The translations under genes and the position numbers were made by a program. Source: Streptomyces aurantiacus (GTDB taxonomy: Bacteria > Actinomycetota > Actinomycetes > Streptomycetales > Streptomycetaceae). Taken from it: 32,666 nt of DNA. Below the pieces are notes generated by a model. The model searched no databases. It had not been told where the DNA came from and saw nothing but the letters and a program-made list of their open reading frames with translations. Positions 1 through 6,986 of this stretch are shown piece after piece; position 1 is the first letter of the stretch, and every line of letters starts with the position of its first letter. Location: the NCBI RefSeq assembly GCF_001418335.1, contig NZ_LIPP01000280.1:1-32666 (forward strand), written 5' to 3'.

Positions 1-262
1 CCCCCAACACCCGCTCCGCCGCCACAGTGAACGCCACCTTCGCCGGTCGCCGTCCCTGCTCCACCGATGCCACCTGCTCCAGCGAGTAGCCAATCGCGTC
101 CCCGAGTTGCTGCTGGTTCAACGCGGCCCGTTTGCGCAGGTGTTGGAGCAGTACGCCGTACGCCGACCATGCCCCTGGCAGGTCCGGCCCCTCGTCCTTA
201 AGCTTCGCTGTGCGCCGCCCCGTTCGCGTGTCCCGTACGTCCCGTGCCGCCCTCACAGTCAC
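1..262 (-). CDS. XRE-family helix-turn-helix regulator (Scr1/DUF5753-like), partial
   Basis: An open minus-strand frame runs off the left edge and has GTG starts only. The visible N-terminus contains GVLLQHLRKRAALNQQQLG followed by YSLEQVASVEQGRRPAK, the helix-turn-helix pattern of the XRE regulators that in Streptomyces carry a DUF5753 (Scr1-type) C-terminal domain. That C-terminal part lies outside the window. GTG codons occur at 265, 262 and 256; I chose 262 because GGAAGG at 268-273 lies 5 nt upstream of it. The gene is divergent from an ATP-binding protein gene at 485, which is the usual pairing for these regulators, and CCCGTACA repeats lie between them. It is probably an autoregulating DNA-binding protein. 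Family assignment is fairly confident; its target is inference. Confidence 0.75.
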   Translation of the reverse strand, partial: MTVRAARDVRDTRTGRRTAKLKDEGPDLPGAWSAYGVLLQHLRKRAALNQQQLGDAIGYSLEQVASVEQGRRPAKVAFTVAAERVLG

Positions 263-358
263 CACGTCCTTCCGTACTGCCTCCGCACCCCGCACACGGC
301 CGCGCGAGCCACCGGTCCATGTCCAACGCGACGTGAGGGAACCAGGTCACGCGCCGGA

Positions 359-388
359 CCCGTACAACTCCCGTACAGGACCCGTACA
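359..388. promoter_or_regulatory. Three CCCGTACA direct repeats at 11-bp period, candidate operator
   Basis: CCCGTACA occurs exactly at 359-366, 370-377 and 381-388, so the repeats fall on one face of the helix. A related CCCGTACCGTAC lies at 409-420. They sit in the intergenic region between the divergent XRE regulator (start near 262) and the ATPase gene (start 485). Placement and period suggest an operator for the XRE protein; the binding partner is inferred. Confidence 0.5.
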
Positions 389-484
389 ACCGACGCCGCA
401 GCCAGTCTCCCGTACCGTACGACCGAGGTGACGTACGGCCGTCATCCCTGTTCAGCGGGGCAGTCGCCCCATCACGCTGACACC

Positions 485-946
485 GTGACCCAAGATCAGC
501 TCACCAACGAGGCGAAGCCGCCCCACACTCCGGCCCGCCAACTGACCCTGCGTTTCAGCAGTACGAGACGAGGCGCCCGCCTCGCCCGCCAACTCGCTGT
601 CCAGCTGTTCACCGAGTGGACGGGCTACCCGCACGACTCCGGCCCCGCCCGTTCCGTGGAACTCGTCACGGCGGAGGTGGCGTCGAACGCCGTCCGCCAC
701 GGCAGCCTCCCCGGCCGGGACTTCCGGCTCGCGCTGCTCCTCCTTCCCCACGGCTTCCGCATCGAGGTGACGGACACGCGTCCAGAGTGCCCGCCACCGG
801 CCGCGACGGCGGGGCCTACCGAGGAGACGTCGGGCCGCGGACTGCTCCTCGTCCAGGCCTACGCCGACCGTTGGGGATGCACGACCCAAGACGCGTACAC
901 GAAGACCGTCTGGGCGGAGGTGCACTTCCGCACCGCGCGCTCGTGA
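485..946 (+). CDS. ATP-binding protein, histidine-kinase-like ATPase (anti-sigma-factor kinase type)
   Basis: This 153-aa protein has the HATPase_c_2 fold common in Streptomyces. Visible motifs are the N-box ELVTAEVASNAVRHG, the G1-like IEVTDTRP, and the G2-like GRGLLLVQAYADRWG followed by a TKTVWAEV strand. Relatives resemble RsbW/SpoIIAB kinases and often pair with XRE/DUF5753 regulators, as here with the divergent gene at the left edge. I chose GTG 485 because family similarity starts shortly after it; an in-frame GTG at 428 is possible. No strong ribosome binding site is visible for either. A damaged copy of its 3' half lies at 1587-1825. The partner protein it might phosphorylate is not identifiable from this window. 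Confidence 0.8.
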   Translation: MTQDQLTNEAKPPHTPARQLTLRFSSTRRGARLARQLAVQLFTEWTGYPHDSGPARSVELVTAEVASNAVRHGSLPGRDFRLALLLLPHGFRIEVTDTRPECPPPAATAGPTEETSGRGLLLVQAYADRWGCTTQDAYTKTVWAEVHFRTARS

Positions 947-1154
947 TACCTCCGCCTCGTCCGGGACGGGCCAGGCCCGAGACGCCGCAACGGAGGCGAG
1001 AAGGAGACCGGCAACGGTCGGCCCGCCCCGAGGCGAGGTGGCAACCGGGGGTTCCTGCACCACGGGCTGCTGCTCACCTCTTCTCAGTCGATCCGCCTGC
1101 GGTTGGTCGGCTTCGACCGTCAGAGGCAAGGACTACGGGAAGGGGCGCGCACTG

Positions 1155-1189
1155 GGTCGCCCCCTTCGGCAACTGCTCAGGGGGCGACC
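1155..1189 (+). terminator. Hairpin, 10-bp perfect stem
   Basis: GGTCGCCCCC at 1155-1164 pairs perfectly with GGGGGCGACC at 1180-1189 across a 15-nt loop. It lies between the ATPase gene (stop 946) and the zinc-ribbon gene (start 1251). It has no T-tract, as is usual in Streptomyces, so it may be a terminator for the upstream transcript or a leader structure of the next gene. The rest of the 947-1250 gap shows no gene. Confidence 0.5.
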
Positions 1190-1250
1190 GAGACCGGCCC
1201 GGAACCGAAATCCCTTCGAGTTCCGCCCAGCCGACGCCTATCCTGCCACC

Positions 1251-1580
1251 ATGGCCCACGCGAAGACCTCGTACGTCTGCCTGCCCTGCCGGGCCTCGTA
1301 CAAGCAGCCCTACGACAGGGACAGGCAGCGGATCTGTCCCCGCTGCGCGGGGTCGCTGGTCCACGTGGGCTCGGCCTTCGCCGCACCCCGGCGCCGCGAC
1401 ACAGCTGGCTGGCGGACGCTGTCTGTGCTGCTGCACGCGGGCGTTCGCTTTCACAAGAGCTGCTGCGGCGGGCCGGGTTACCGCCCTCGGACCCTGAGCG
1501 AAGTCCGCGAGCGGATAACGTACGCCCGGCGTAGCGGTGAGCCCTTCGCGAGGGCACTTGTACGGCACGAGGTGCCCTGA
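1251..1580 (+). CDS. Small zinc-ribbon protein
   Basis: A 109-aa protein starting at ATG 1251. Near the N-terminus it carries CLPC and, about 18 residues later, CPRC, a two-knuckle zinc ribbon. A CC pair follows later (SCCGG), then a basic C-terminal half. Proteins of this type are common short ORFs in Streptomyces genomes; I know of no established function, and any enzymatic name given to them would not be supported by this sequence. It is flanked by the intact ATPase gene and by that gene's damaged duplicate, so it sits inside a rearranged segment. Nucleic-acid or protein binding through the zinc ribbon is inference. Confidence 0.7.
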   Translation: MAHAKTSYVCLPCRASYKQPYDRDRQRICPRCAGSLVHVGSAFAAPRRRDTAGWRTLSVLLHAGVRFHKSCCGGPGYRPRTLSEVRERITYARRSGEPFARALVRHEVP

Positions 1581-1586
1581 CCTCGA

Positions 1587-1825
1587 CGCGCGTCCTTCCT
1601 TCTCCATCGCTTCCGCGTCGAGTGGCGGACACCTGTCCCGAGTGCCTGCGACCGGCTGTGACGCCAGGCCCCACCGAGGAGACATCGGACCGCGGATTGT
1701 TCCTCGTCCGGGCGGGCGTCGCCCGTTGGGGATGCGCGGTCCGAGACACGCACACGAAGACCGGCTGGGCGGAGGTGTACTTCCGCACTAGGGGCTCGTG
1801 ACGCTCGCCTCGTCCGGGGTGGGCT
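1587..1825 (+). pseudogene. Frameshifted partial duplicate of the ATP-binding protein gene
   Basis: This stretch aligns almost base by base with 737-975, the 3' half of the ATPase gene and its first downstream bases. In one frame it encodes TEETSDRGLFLVRAGVARWG and TKTGWAEVYFRTRGS and ends at TGA 1799-1801. The parental gene has GRGLLLVQAYADRWG and TKTVWAEVHFRTARS. A single base is missing near 1621 (parental GAGGTGACGGAC, copy GAGTGGCGGAC), which breaks the frame, and the N-box half is absent. It is therefore a non-functional duplicate. The break points and the intervening zinc-ribbon gene suggest a tandem duplication or recombination between related loci. Confidence 0.75.
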
Positions 1826-1866
1826 CGGCGAAAGCCGTGGCCCCGTCGGCGAAGGAGACGAGACGA

Positions 1867-2235
1867 TCAGTGATCGGCGTAGTGCTCCGTCAGCCTCTTC
1901 AACTCCCTGGTCCAGAGCACCATGTCGTCGCCCGGCCGCTTGTACGGTGCGCGACGGGCGAGTTTGAAGAAGCCACTGGACGGCCAGCCACTGTCCTTGA
2001 GCACCACGAGCGCCGACAAGAGGGGCAGCGATCCGTCTGGGCTCTCTCGGACGGAGGCGTCTTCCAGGAGATAGGGCATGGGGCCCTCGTAGGCGGGGAC
2101 TTGATGGCCGAGTCGCGCCAGTTGACTGCTCAGATCGCCGTACCGGACAAGCGTCGCGCCCTCGCGTGCCCGCGAACGCAGGATCTCGATCACGGCGTCC
2201 AGCGCCTGCTCGTACTCCAGCGTGCCTTTCTGCAT
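1867..2235 (-). CDS. Small protein of unknown function
   Basis: A 122-aa protein. ATG 2235 is preceded by a strong GGGGAGGG ribosome binding site, so I prefer it to an upstream in-frame ATG at 2343. The N-terminal half is helical and contains LVRYGDLSSQLARLG, like a small winged-helix module. It is followed by LPLLSALVVLKDSGWPSSGF and a charged C-terminus. I recall small actinobacterial proteins with this pattern but no experimentally established function. It stands alone on the minus strand beside the shared promoter module at 2327, which faces the other way. The sequence CCGCCGAACCTATGCCA at 2264-2280, just upstream, recurs at 11653-11669. Confidence 0.65.
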   Translation of the reverse strand: MQKGTLEYEQALDAVIEILRSRAREGATLVRYGDLSSQLARLGHQVPAYEGPMPYLLEDASVRESPDGSLPLLSALVVLKDSGWPSSGFFKLARRAPYKRPGDDMVLWTRELKRLTEHYADH

Positions 2236-2326
2236 GTGCCCTCCCCGCCTCGTAACCCGACGACCGCCGAACCTATGCCACCGCGCGCCTACGTGTGGTC
2301 CGAACGCTCGAACTGGACGTACACAC

Positions 2327-2355
2327 TTGTGAACTGAGTGCATGAATCAGATACT
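2327..2355 (+). promoter_or_regulatory. Shared operator/promoter module, copy 1
   Basis: TTGTGA (2327-2332) and GATACT (2350-2355) are separated by 17 bp and resemble -35 and -10 boxes. The -35 is embedded in TTGTGAACTGAGTGCA, the motif that recurs at five other places in the window. Predicted transcription would start near 2362, about 50 nt before the CoiA-like pseudogene start at 2414. Regulator unknown. Confidence 0.7.
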
Positions 2356-2413
2356 GATGCTGATCAGCCGTCGTCCGCCCTTTCGGCAGGCGCGTGTGGC
2401 TCCTGGGGAACGT

Positions 2414-3100
2414 ATGAACGCTTGGACGACAGACTCGTGCAGACCGCGGTGATCGGGGGCCGGAACTCCGGACGTGTGATCATCCTGCCGACGGACGCGG
2501 ACGAACTGACCCGCTGGCGACGTCTTCACCCCGCCCACACCTACTGGTGCGGCACCTAACTCGGCGGTTGCGGCAACGAGTTGTCGGACCGCCTGTACCG
2601 CGACAAGGTCTGCCACCTCGCTCACCGGCCCCACACCTCCTGCCACCGGACAGCCACCGGCGCGGCCGGCGCGGATCACCTCTTCATCGGGGATTACCTT
2701 GCCGCATGGGGCGGACGCAACAGGCTGAAGGGGCAGACCACTTCGCGTGACTTCGGGACCGGTCCCGGGGACGCGGTCGATTTCCGGGTGGGCGCAGCCA
2801 GGCAGCATGTGCGCTTCCAGTTCGGCAGGCTCGCACACGCCCAGTGGTGTCCGGCCGGCCGGAAACGCTCCGGCGAATCGGCCGGCCGCAGCCCTCATCG
2901 CGCGGGCCAAGGAGGCGCAGACGAGGTTGCCGGAACCGCAGCGCACTCAGTTGGTCGTGGAGATGACAACCACCCGCCGCCGGCCGGCCAGCCGGGCAGA
3001 CACACTGAAGCCGAAACCAAGGCAGAGTCGGCGCGCCAAGAGGACGGCGGACATGAAGAAGACCGCTGCCGCGAAGCGGTCGGCGCGAGAGAAGAACTGA
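2414..3100 (+). pseudogene. CoiA-like (competence protein CoiA family) pseudogene
   Basis: ATG 2414 has a GGGGA ribosome binding site 6-7 nt upstream, but the conserved frame DDRLVQTAVIGG is reached only after a shift just past the start. That frame continues through RVIILPTDADELTRW to HTYWCGT and then meets TAA at 2557-2559. It resumes directly with LGGCGNELSDRLYRDK, VCHLAHRPHTSCHRT and GADHLFI, so a CAA codon probably became TAA. Near 2850-2880 the natural-looking frame shifts again and ends at 3100, just before a strong hairpin. The Cys/His pattern and the order resemble the N-terminal zinc-binding part of CoiA-like proteins. The gene appears disabled by at least two lesions; family assignment is moderate. 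Confidence 0.6.
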
Positions 3101-3106
3101 CCTTGT

Positions 3107-3138
3107 CCCCTTCATGCGCGGGCCTGCGTATGAAGGGG
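3107..3138 (+). terminator. Strong intrinsic hairpin
   Basis: CCCCTTCATGCGC (3107-3119) pairs with GCGTATGAAGGGG (3126-3138) over a 6-nt loop, with 12 of 13 positions complementary. It starts 6 nt after the stop of the CoiA-like pseudogene and supports 3100 as the ancestral gene end. Confidence 0.75.
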
Positions 3139-3188
3139 AGGGGGCGCGTCCCAAACGAGAAGCGGACGCATGAGTTGCTGAGATTCTA

Positions 3189-3217
3189 TTGTGAACTCAG
3201 TGCACAACCTGCATACT
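3189..3217 (+). promoter_or_regulatory. Shared operator/promoter module, copy 2
   Basis: TTGTGA (3189-3194), 17-bp spacer, CATACT (3212-3217). The operator part TTGTGAACTCAGTGCACAA (3189-3207) is the most symmetric of the six copies, with 8 of 9 half-site positions paired around a central C. It drives only a relic of a CoiA-like gene start at 3281. Confidence 0.7.
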
Positions 3218-3280
3218 GGCCGAGCTGCTGTCGCCAGTCGGCCGCCAGGGCCGGGGGTCCGTCCAGACGCTTCACAGCGA

Positions 3281-3352
3281 GTTTCCATCTATGACCACCG
3301 TTTCGTGCGGACGGCCGTGATCCGGCTCGGTGCCGCCGGCTACCGATCCTGA
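3281..3352 (+). pseudogene. Relic of a second CoiA-like gene start
   Basis: The frame through 3290 encodes YDHRFVRTAVIRLGAAGYRS and then a stop at 3350-3352. It resembles DDRLVQTAVIGGRNSG, the beginning of the CoiA-like pseudogene at 2414, and like it lies downstream of a copy of the shared promoter. Only the first twenty or so residues are recognisable. The remainder of 3353-3566 contains no gene that I can support; it holds a small TCGCTT/AAGCGA hairpin. Confidence 0.35.
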
Positions 3353-3566
3353 CGGCTTGCGAGCGAGTAACGCGCCATCGCCGGAGCCGCTTTCAGAGTC
3401 GACTCCGTAGCGGGCAGGTATCGCTTGCCCGGTAAGCGACAAGGTTCGTGTCAAGCGGCCACAGCATTACTTCTGTCCTTCCGGTTTCGGGCTGCGTGCC
3501 GGTTTACGACCGGGGACGGATCGGTGCACGCAGGGGAGCGTGCGTCACTAAAAAAGGGGGGCCTAC

Positions 3567-4340
3567 ATGGCTCGGAACAGAAGACCAGCGCGTACTCTTG
3601 AGGACAAGAAAAATGCCAGGGTAGGTTGCGGGATCATCATGGCCGCGCTTCTTCTCATCGGCGGATGCAGCGCGTTGATCGACGACGGTGACGACGATTC
3701 GTCCTCCAGCTCGTCCTCGTCCTCGTCCTCCGTGGTCGACGACACGACCGAGAGCGTAACGCTCAGCGACTATGTCGGAATGGGCCTTCAAGAGGCGCAG
3801 GACGCGGCTCAGGCCGATGGTCTGTACAGCTTGCGCTCCACCGATGCCACCGGACAGGGGCGACAGCAACTCTGGGACCGCAACTGGGAAGTCTGCTCGC
3901 AGACACCCGGCGCGGGGGAGACGGTCAGCGCCGACGAGGCCCTCACGTTCGACACGGTGGATGTCAGCGAAGGCGAAAGCTGCGACGACCCGACGGCGGG
4001 AGGCGACGAACCGTCCGATCCGGTCGACGACTCCACCGAAGACACCTACGCGGACGAATCCCCGACCTCGGGGGCCGACAGCGAGGACGACAGTTACTCC
4101 GACGATTCAGGCAGCACTTCCGACAACTCCGAATCGGACGACAGCGACTCCGGCGGTAGCGATTCCGACGACAGCAGTTCTGGCGGCAGCGGCAGCGGTT
4201 CCGACGACTCGCCGCAAGCACCGGCTGGTGCCTCCGCACAGTGCAACGACGGCAGCTACAGCTACTCCGCGCACCGTCGGGGCACCTGCTCCCACCACGG
4301 TGGGGTCGCGGTCTGGCTCAACCCGAACCTCCCCTCGTAG
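3567..4340 (+). CDS. PASTA-domain lipoprotein with Ser/Asp-rich linker and DUF3761-like C-terminus
   Basis: A 257-aa protein; ATG 3567 follows a GGGGGG ribosome binding site. After a basic N-terminus, a hydrophobic segment ends in a lipobox, LLLIGGC, with Cys34, predicting a lipid-anchored extracellular protein. A run of Ser residues (about 45-55) leads to a PASTA-like domain (about 62-128, LSDYVGMGLQEAQDAAQADG). A Ser/Asp/Gly-rich linker of some 75 residues follows. The C-terminal CNDGSYSYSAHRRGTCSHHG matches the DUF3761 pattern, a short Cys/His-rich module of secreted actinobacterial proteins. PASTA domains bind peptidoglycan in other proteins; here cell-wall tethering is inference. No link to the neighbouring genes is evident. 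Confidence 0.8.
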   Translation: MARNRRPARTLEDKKNARVGCGIIMAALLLIGGCSALIDDGDDDSSSSSSSSSSSVVDDTTESVTLSDYVGMGLQEAQDAAQADGLYSLRSTDATGQGRQQLWDRNWEVCSQTPGAGETVSADEALTFDTVDVSEGESCDDPTAGGDEPSDPVDDSTEDTYADESPTSGADSEDDSYSDDSGSTSDNSESDDSDSGGSDSDDSSSGGSGSGSDDSPQAPAGASAQCNDGSYSYSAHRRGTCSHHGGVAVWLNPNLPS

Positions 4341-4455
4341 AAGGAATCACGCGAAAACCGCGGAGCTGCGGTTCGAAGGCGGCAACGTGCCCGATCTGAG
4401 CTCCGAACAGGCCGTACAGATCGTGGACATCGTGAAGACCACCTTCTGCAAGTGA
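4341..4455 (+). pseudogene. Orphan C-terminal coding fragment
   Basis: A frame different from the lipoprotein gene ends with TAELRFEGGNVPDLSSEQAV and then VQIVDIVKTTFCK and a stop at 4453-4455. The sequence is protein-like (amphipathic, balanced composition), but it has no start codon or ribosome binding site of its own. It directly abuts the lipoprotein stop and is followed by a hairpin. It may be the 3' end of a gene truncated by rearrangement. I do not recognise the family. Confidence 0.3.
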
Positions 4456-4472
4456 CTGCAGGCGGCCCGGGG

Positions 4473-4501
4473 CCCCCGCTGCGTCGGCCACTTGGCGGGG
4501 G
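4473..4501. terminator. Hairpin between convergent genes
   Basis: CCCCCGC (4473-4479) pairs with GCGGGGG (4495-4501) over a 15-nt loop, followed by TCTCTCTT on the plus strand. It lies between the plus-strand lipoprotein region and the minus-strand OGG-fold gene ending at 4530 and could serve both. Confidence 0.65.
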
Positions 4502-4529
4502 TCTCTCTTCCATCGGACTTCCGGGCACG

Positions 4530-5204
4530 TCAGGGCAGCAGCTTGCCGCGGACGAACAGTGCGGCTTCGATCTGGTCCGGCAGGACATCCGCCTCCTGCG
4601 CACAGGTGTGAGCCAGGGACAGAAACCGGCTGTAGTGCGGCGTTCTCCAGCCGCCCCCGGGCCACTTCGCGTCCGTGTCGATCGACCTCAGCGAACGCGC
4701 GACGAACCTGTCCAGGATGAGAGGTCGCCACGGTCCCGTGGGCTGATCGTGACCGGCGAAGTACAGCACCTTCGTGAAGAAAGCAGGACCCAGGAACCGG
4801 ATCCGCTGACTGTTGTTGAAGGCGTAGTACGCATCGACGGCTCCCTTCTCCCGCAGTATGCCGAGCACGGTCTCCAGGCGGGTATCGATGCCCTGGGGGG
4901 ACGACTCTGCGAAGACGCGTGCGCGACGCGCGACCGACTGCGCTTTGGTTCCGGTGCCCCAGACGAGGGCGGCAGTCAGAAGGTGCCGTCGGCCCTCGGT
5001 GGTACCGGAGCGGTGCGAGATGTCGAAGACCGTGCGGCGGTCGACTCTGTGGCGGCCGGCCACTTTTGGGCACTCGTCGAGTTCTGTGGGCCACCAGTCG
5101 TGGTTCGGCAGGAGAGGGAGCCAACGAGACCGGTCGAAGGGTACGGCTTGGGTGAGTACGTCCACACGGTCGGGGACGGAATCTCCGGCGAGCATCGTTG
5201 TCAT
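4530..5204 (-). CDS. 8-oxoguanine glycosylase (OGG)-fold protein
   Basis: A 224-aa protein. ATG 5204 is chosen because AAGG lies about 10 nt upstream and the conserved part begins soon after it. Residues about 124-150 read AYYAFNNSQRIRFLGPAFFT followed by KVLYFAG, which resembles the helix-hairpin-helix region of OGG-fold proteins; many uncharacterised actinobacterial proteins share this pattern. Members are thought to resemble base-excision glycosylases, but catalytic activity is not shown here and I cannot assign the catalytic Lys/Asp pair with confidence. It is transcribed convergently with the lipoprotein gene and is divergent from the 5606 gene. A role in recognising modified DNA would fit the nearby defence genes, but this is inference. 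Confidence 0.6.
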   Translation of the reverse strand: MTTMLAGDSVPDRVDVLTQAVPFDRSRWLPLLPNHDWWPTELDECPKVAGRHRVDRRTVFDISHRSGTTEGRRHLLTAALVWGTGTKAQSVARRARVFAESSPQGIDTRLETVLGILREKGAVDAYYAFNNSQRIRFLGPAFFTKVLYFAGHDQPTGPWRPLILDRFVARSLRSIDTDAKWPGGGWRTPHYSRFLSLAHTCAQEADVLPDQIEAALFVRGKLLP

Positions 5205-5323
5205 GGGTGACTGCCTTCGTGTTCTGGTGTTCCGTATCGCCTCATCGCCCCCTTGTGTGGGAGCAATGGGGCATGAGGTGCGGTCCATACTGAGGTCATG
5301 CTCGTACCCACCGACCAGCGCGG

Positions 5324-5434
5324 ATGCGGCGGGGCGGCAAGTGGGTGGACGTGGACGCCACTCTCACCACGAACGCCGACGGCCAGGTGGTGTCCAGAGC
5401 CACCCTGGCGGCCTCAGGCTCGCCTCCGCCGTAG
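5324..5434 (+). pseudogene. Possible relic of a secreted RHS/polymorphic-toxin gene
   Basis: A 36-codon frame encodes KWVDVDATLTTNADGQVV and then SRATLAASG before a stop at 5432-5434. The WVDVD-TL...ADGQVV pattern recalls the N-terminal repeats of large Streptomyces secreted RHS or polymorphic toxin proteins. No ribosome binding site or longer frame supports a functional gene. Apart from this and the promoter at 5504, the 5205-5605 gap shows nothing else that I can support. Confidence 0.25.
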
Positions 5435-5503
5435 CCGTGTATCCGTGAAGACGTCCATCAGGCACACGGGCGTGGTCCGAATGCCGCGTATAGACACCTT
5501 CCC

Positions 5504-5532
5504 TTGTGAACTAAGTGCATGAATCGCATACT
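5504..5532 (+). promoter_or_regulatory. Shared operator/promoter module, copy 3
   Basis: TTGTGA (5504-5509), 17-bp spacer, CATACT (5527-5532). The operator part TTGTGAACTAAGTGCATGA matches copy 1 (2327) at all positions except the central base. Transcription would start near 5539, giving a leader of about 67 nt to the gene at 5606. Confidence 0.75.
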
Positions 5533-5605
5533 TGTGGAGATCGACCGTCGCCCGCCCTCCGCGGTCCGACCACCCAATCGCGAAATGCCATGCCAGGAGC
5601 GGACG

Positions 5606-6859
5606 ATGGACAACGAAATACAGCTGATCAGTGACGGTGACGGACTGGCGGTCATCGGGAACGCGGCGGATGTCGACCGCTTCTTCGTCTCGGAAGGGCT
5701 GTCGGCGAAAGACCTCGGACCGCAACGTCTGAAGTCCCTTTTGGGTACCGGGGCCGCCATCGCCCAAGCAGGTTCGGAGATCGCCGCCAACTCCGGTCGC
5801 TGGGTGAAACTGACCCCGAAGTCGGCAGCGCTCATCAAGAAGTACGGGTTGAGGGAGAGCCTGAAGACGGGTTGCAGTACAGGTGTGCTGAGAGGGCCCA
5901 AAGGCCAGATCAGGGGATTCGTGGAAATCGCGAAAGCACCCCGGTCGTTCCTGTCCAACCCTGCGGCTCTTGCCGGTGTCGCGGGAATCATGGCGCAGCT
6001 CGCGATGCAGCAGACCATGGGCGAGATCACCGACTACCTCGCCGGGATCGACGAGAAGGTCGACGACGTACTGCGCGCCCAGAAGGACACTGCGCTGGCC
6101 CGCATGATCGGAGTGGGCTTCGTCATCGAGGAAGCCATGACCATCCGGGAGAAGAGGGGCAGGGTCGACGAGATCTCGTGGTCGAAAGTACAGACCGCGC
6201 CGGCGACGATCGCGGAGACGCAGGCGTACGCATTGAGTCAACTCGACGCTGTCGCAGTCAAGTTCGAGAGCAAGAACAAAATCGGTGACATCGCCGCGAC
6301 GGCCAAGGAAGCCGAGTCCGCTGTTCGGGAGTGGCTCGCTGTGCTGGCGCGCTGCTTCCAGTTGCAGGACGCGATCGCCGTGCTCGAACTCGACCGGGTG
6401 CTGGATGCGTCTCCGGAGGAGTTGGACGCACATCGCCTCGGGCTGAAGGCCGCCCGGCACGACCGGATGAAACACATCGCGCGGAGCACCGAGCGCCTGC
6501 TGGCACGCATGGACACGGCTGTCGGCACGGCCAACGCGAAGGTGTTGCTGCATCCGGCCAGGTCCCCGGCCGCGGTCCTGTCGAGCAACCGTGTCACCAC
6601 CGGCGTCCATGACTTCCATGAGCGGATCGGGATCGAGTCCGGTCGCCGGTCGTCGGAGGCGAGACGATGGGCGGATGCGGCCGCGGAGGTGAGGGACAAG
6701 GCACTGGAGACAGGCGCAAAGGGCGTCGGCGCGGCCAGGATCCTGGGCAACGAGACCCTCGACCGGGCGGGCACGGTGAAGGACAAGCTCTCCAGCGGGA
6801 TCGCCGAGAGAGTGCGCCGTCGGCGCGGGGACGAGGGGGAACGCGACGAGAAGGGCTGA
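5606..6859 (+). CDS. Unrecognised 417-aa protein under the shared promoter
   Basis: ATG 5606 is preceded by AGGAG at 8 nt and lies downstream of promoter copy 3; an upstream in-frame ATG at 5519 would precede the -10 box and is rejected. The N-terminal part (VIGNAADVDRFFVSEGL) is followed by a Gly/Ala-rich stretch and a hydrophobic segment, NPAALAGVAGIMAQLAM (about 125-145), that could insert in or contact a membrane. The middle (about 150-300) is predicted helical, with YLAGIDEKVDDVLRAQKDTA as a coiled-coil-like start. The C-terminus is highly charged. I recognise no enzymatic motif. Its promoter is nearly identical to that of the CoiA-like pseudogene and related to those of the DISARM and GmrSD-like genes, suggesting a defence-associated role by association only. 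Confidence 0.75.
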   Translation: MDNEIQLISDGDGLAVIGNAADVDRFFVSEGLSAKDLGPQRLKSLLGTGAAIAQAGSEIAANSGRWVKLTPKSAALIKKYGLRESLKTGCSTGVLRGPKGQIRGFVEIAKAPRSFLSNPAALAGVAGIMAQLAMQQTMGEITDYLAGIDEKVDDVLRAQKDTALARMIGVGFVIEEAMTIREKRGRVDEISWSKVQTAPATIAETQAYALSQLDAVAVKFESKNKIGDIAATAKEAESAVREWLAVLARCFQLQDAIAVLELDRVLDASPEELDAHRLGLKAARHDRMKHIARSTERLLARMDTAVGTANAKVLLHPARSPAAVLSSNRVTTGVHDFHERIGIESGRRSSEARRWADAAAEVRDKALETGAKGVGAARILGNETLDRAGTVKDKLSSGIAERVRRRRGDEGERDEKG

Positions 6860-6986
6860 GCGAGCGCCGGCCGTCACTCACGCGCGCAGCCCGGTCGCAC
6901 CTTTCCGGTGAGGGTCAGTTGCTAATGCATGTAGGTTCTGCCTTCGCCGTTTCCCGTCGCGGTCGGTCGTCCCGGCGGACATACCG

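Noticed and set aside
1798..2337. 179-codon plus-strand frame
   Set aside because: Opposite the small minus-strand gene, which has a strong ribosome binding site and a better protein composition.
5414..6877. 487-codon minus-strand frame opposite the 5606 gene
   Set aside because: The plus-strand gene has a promoter, a ribosome binding site and natural protein composition; the minus frame has none of these.
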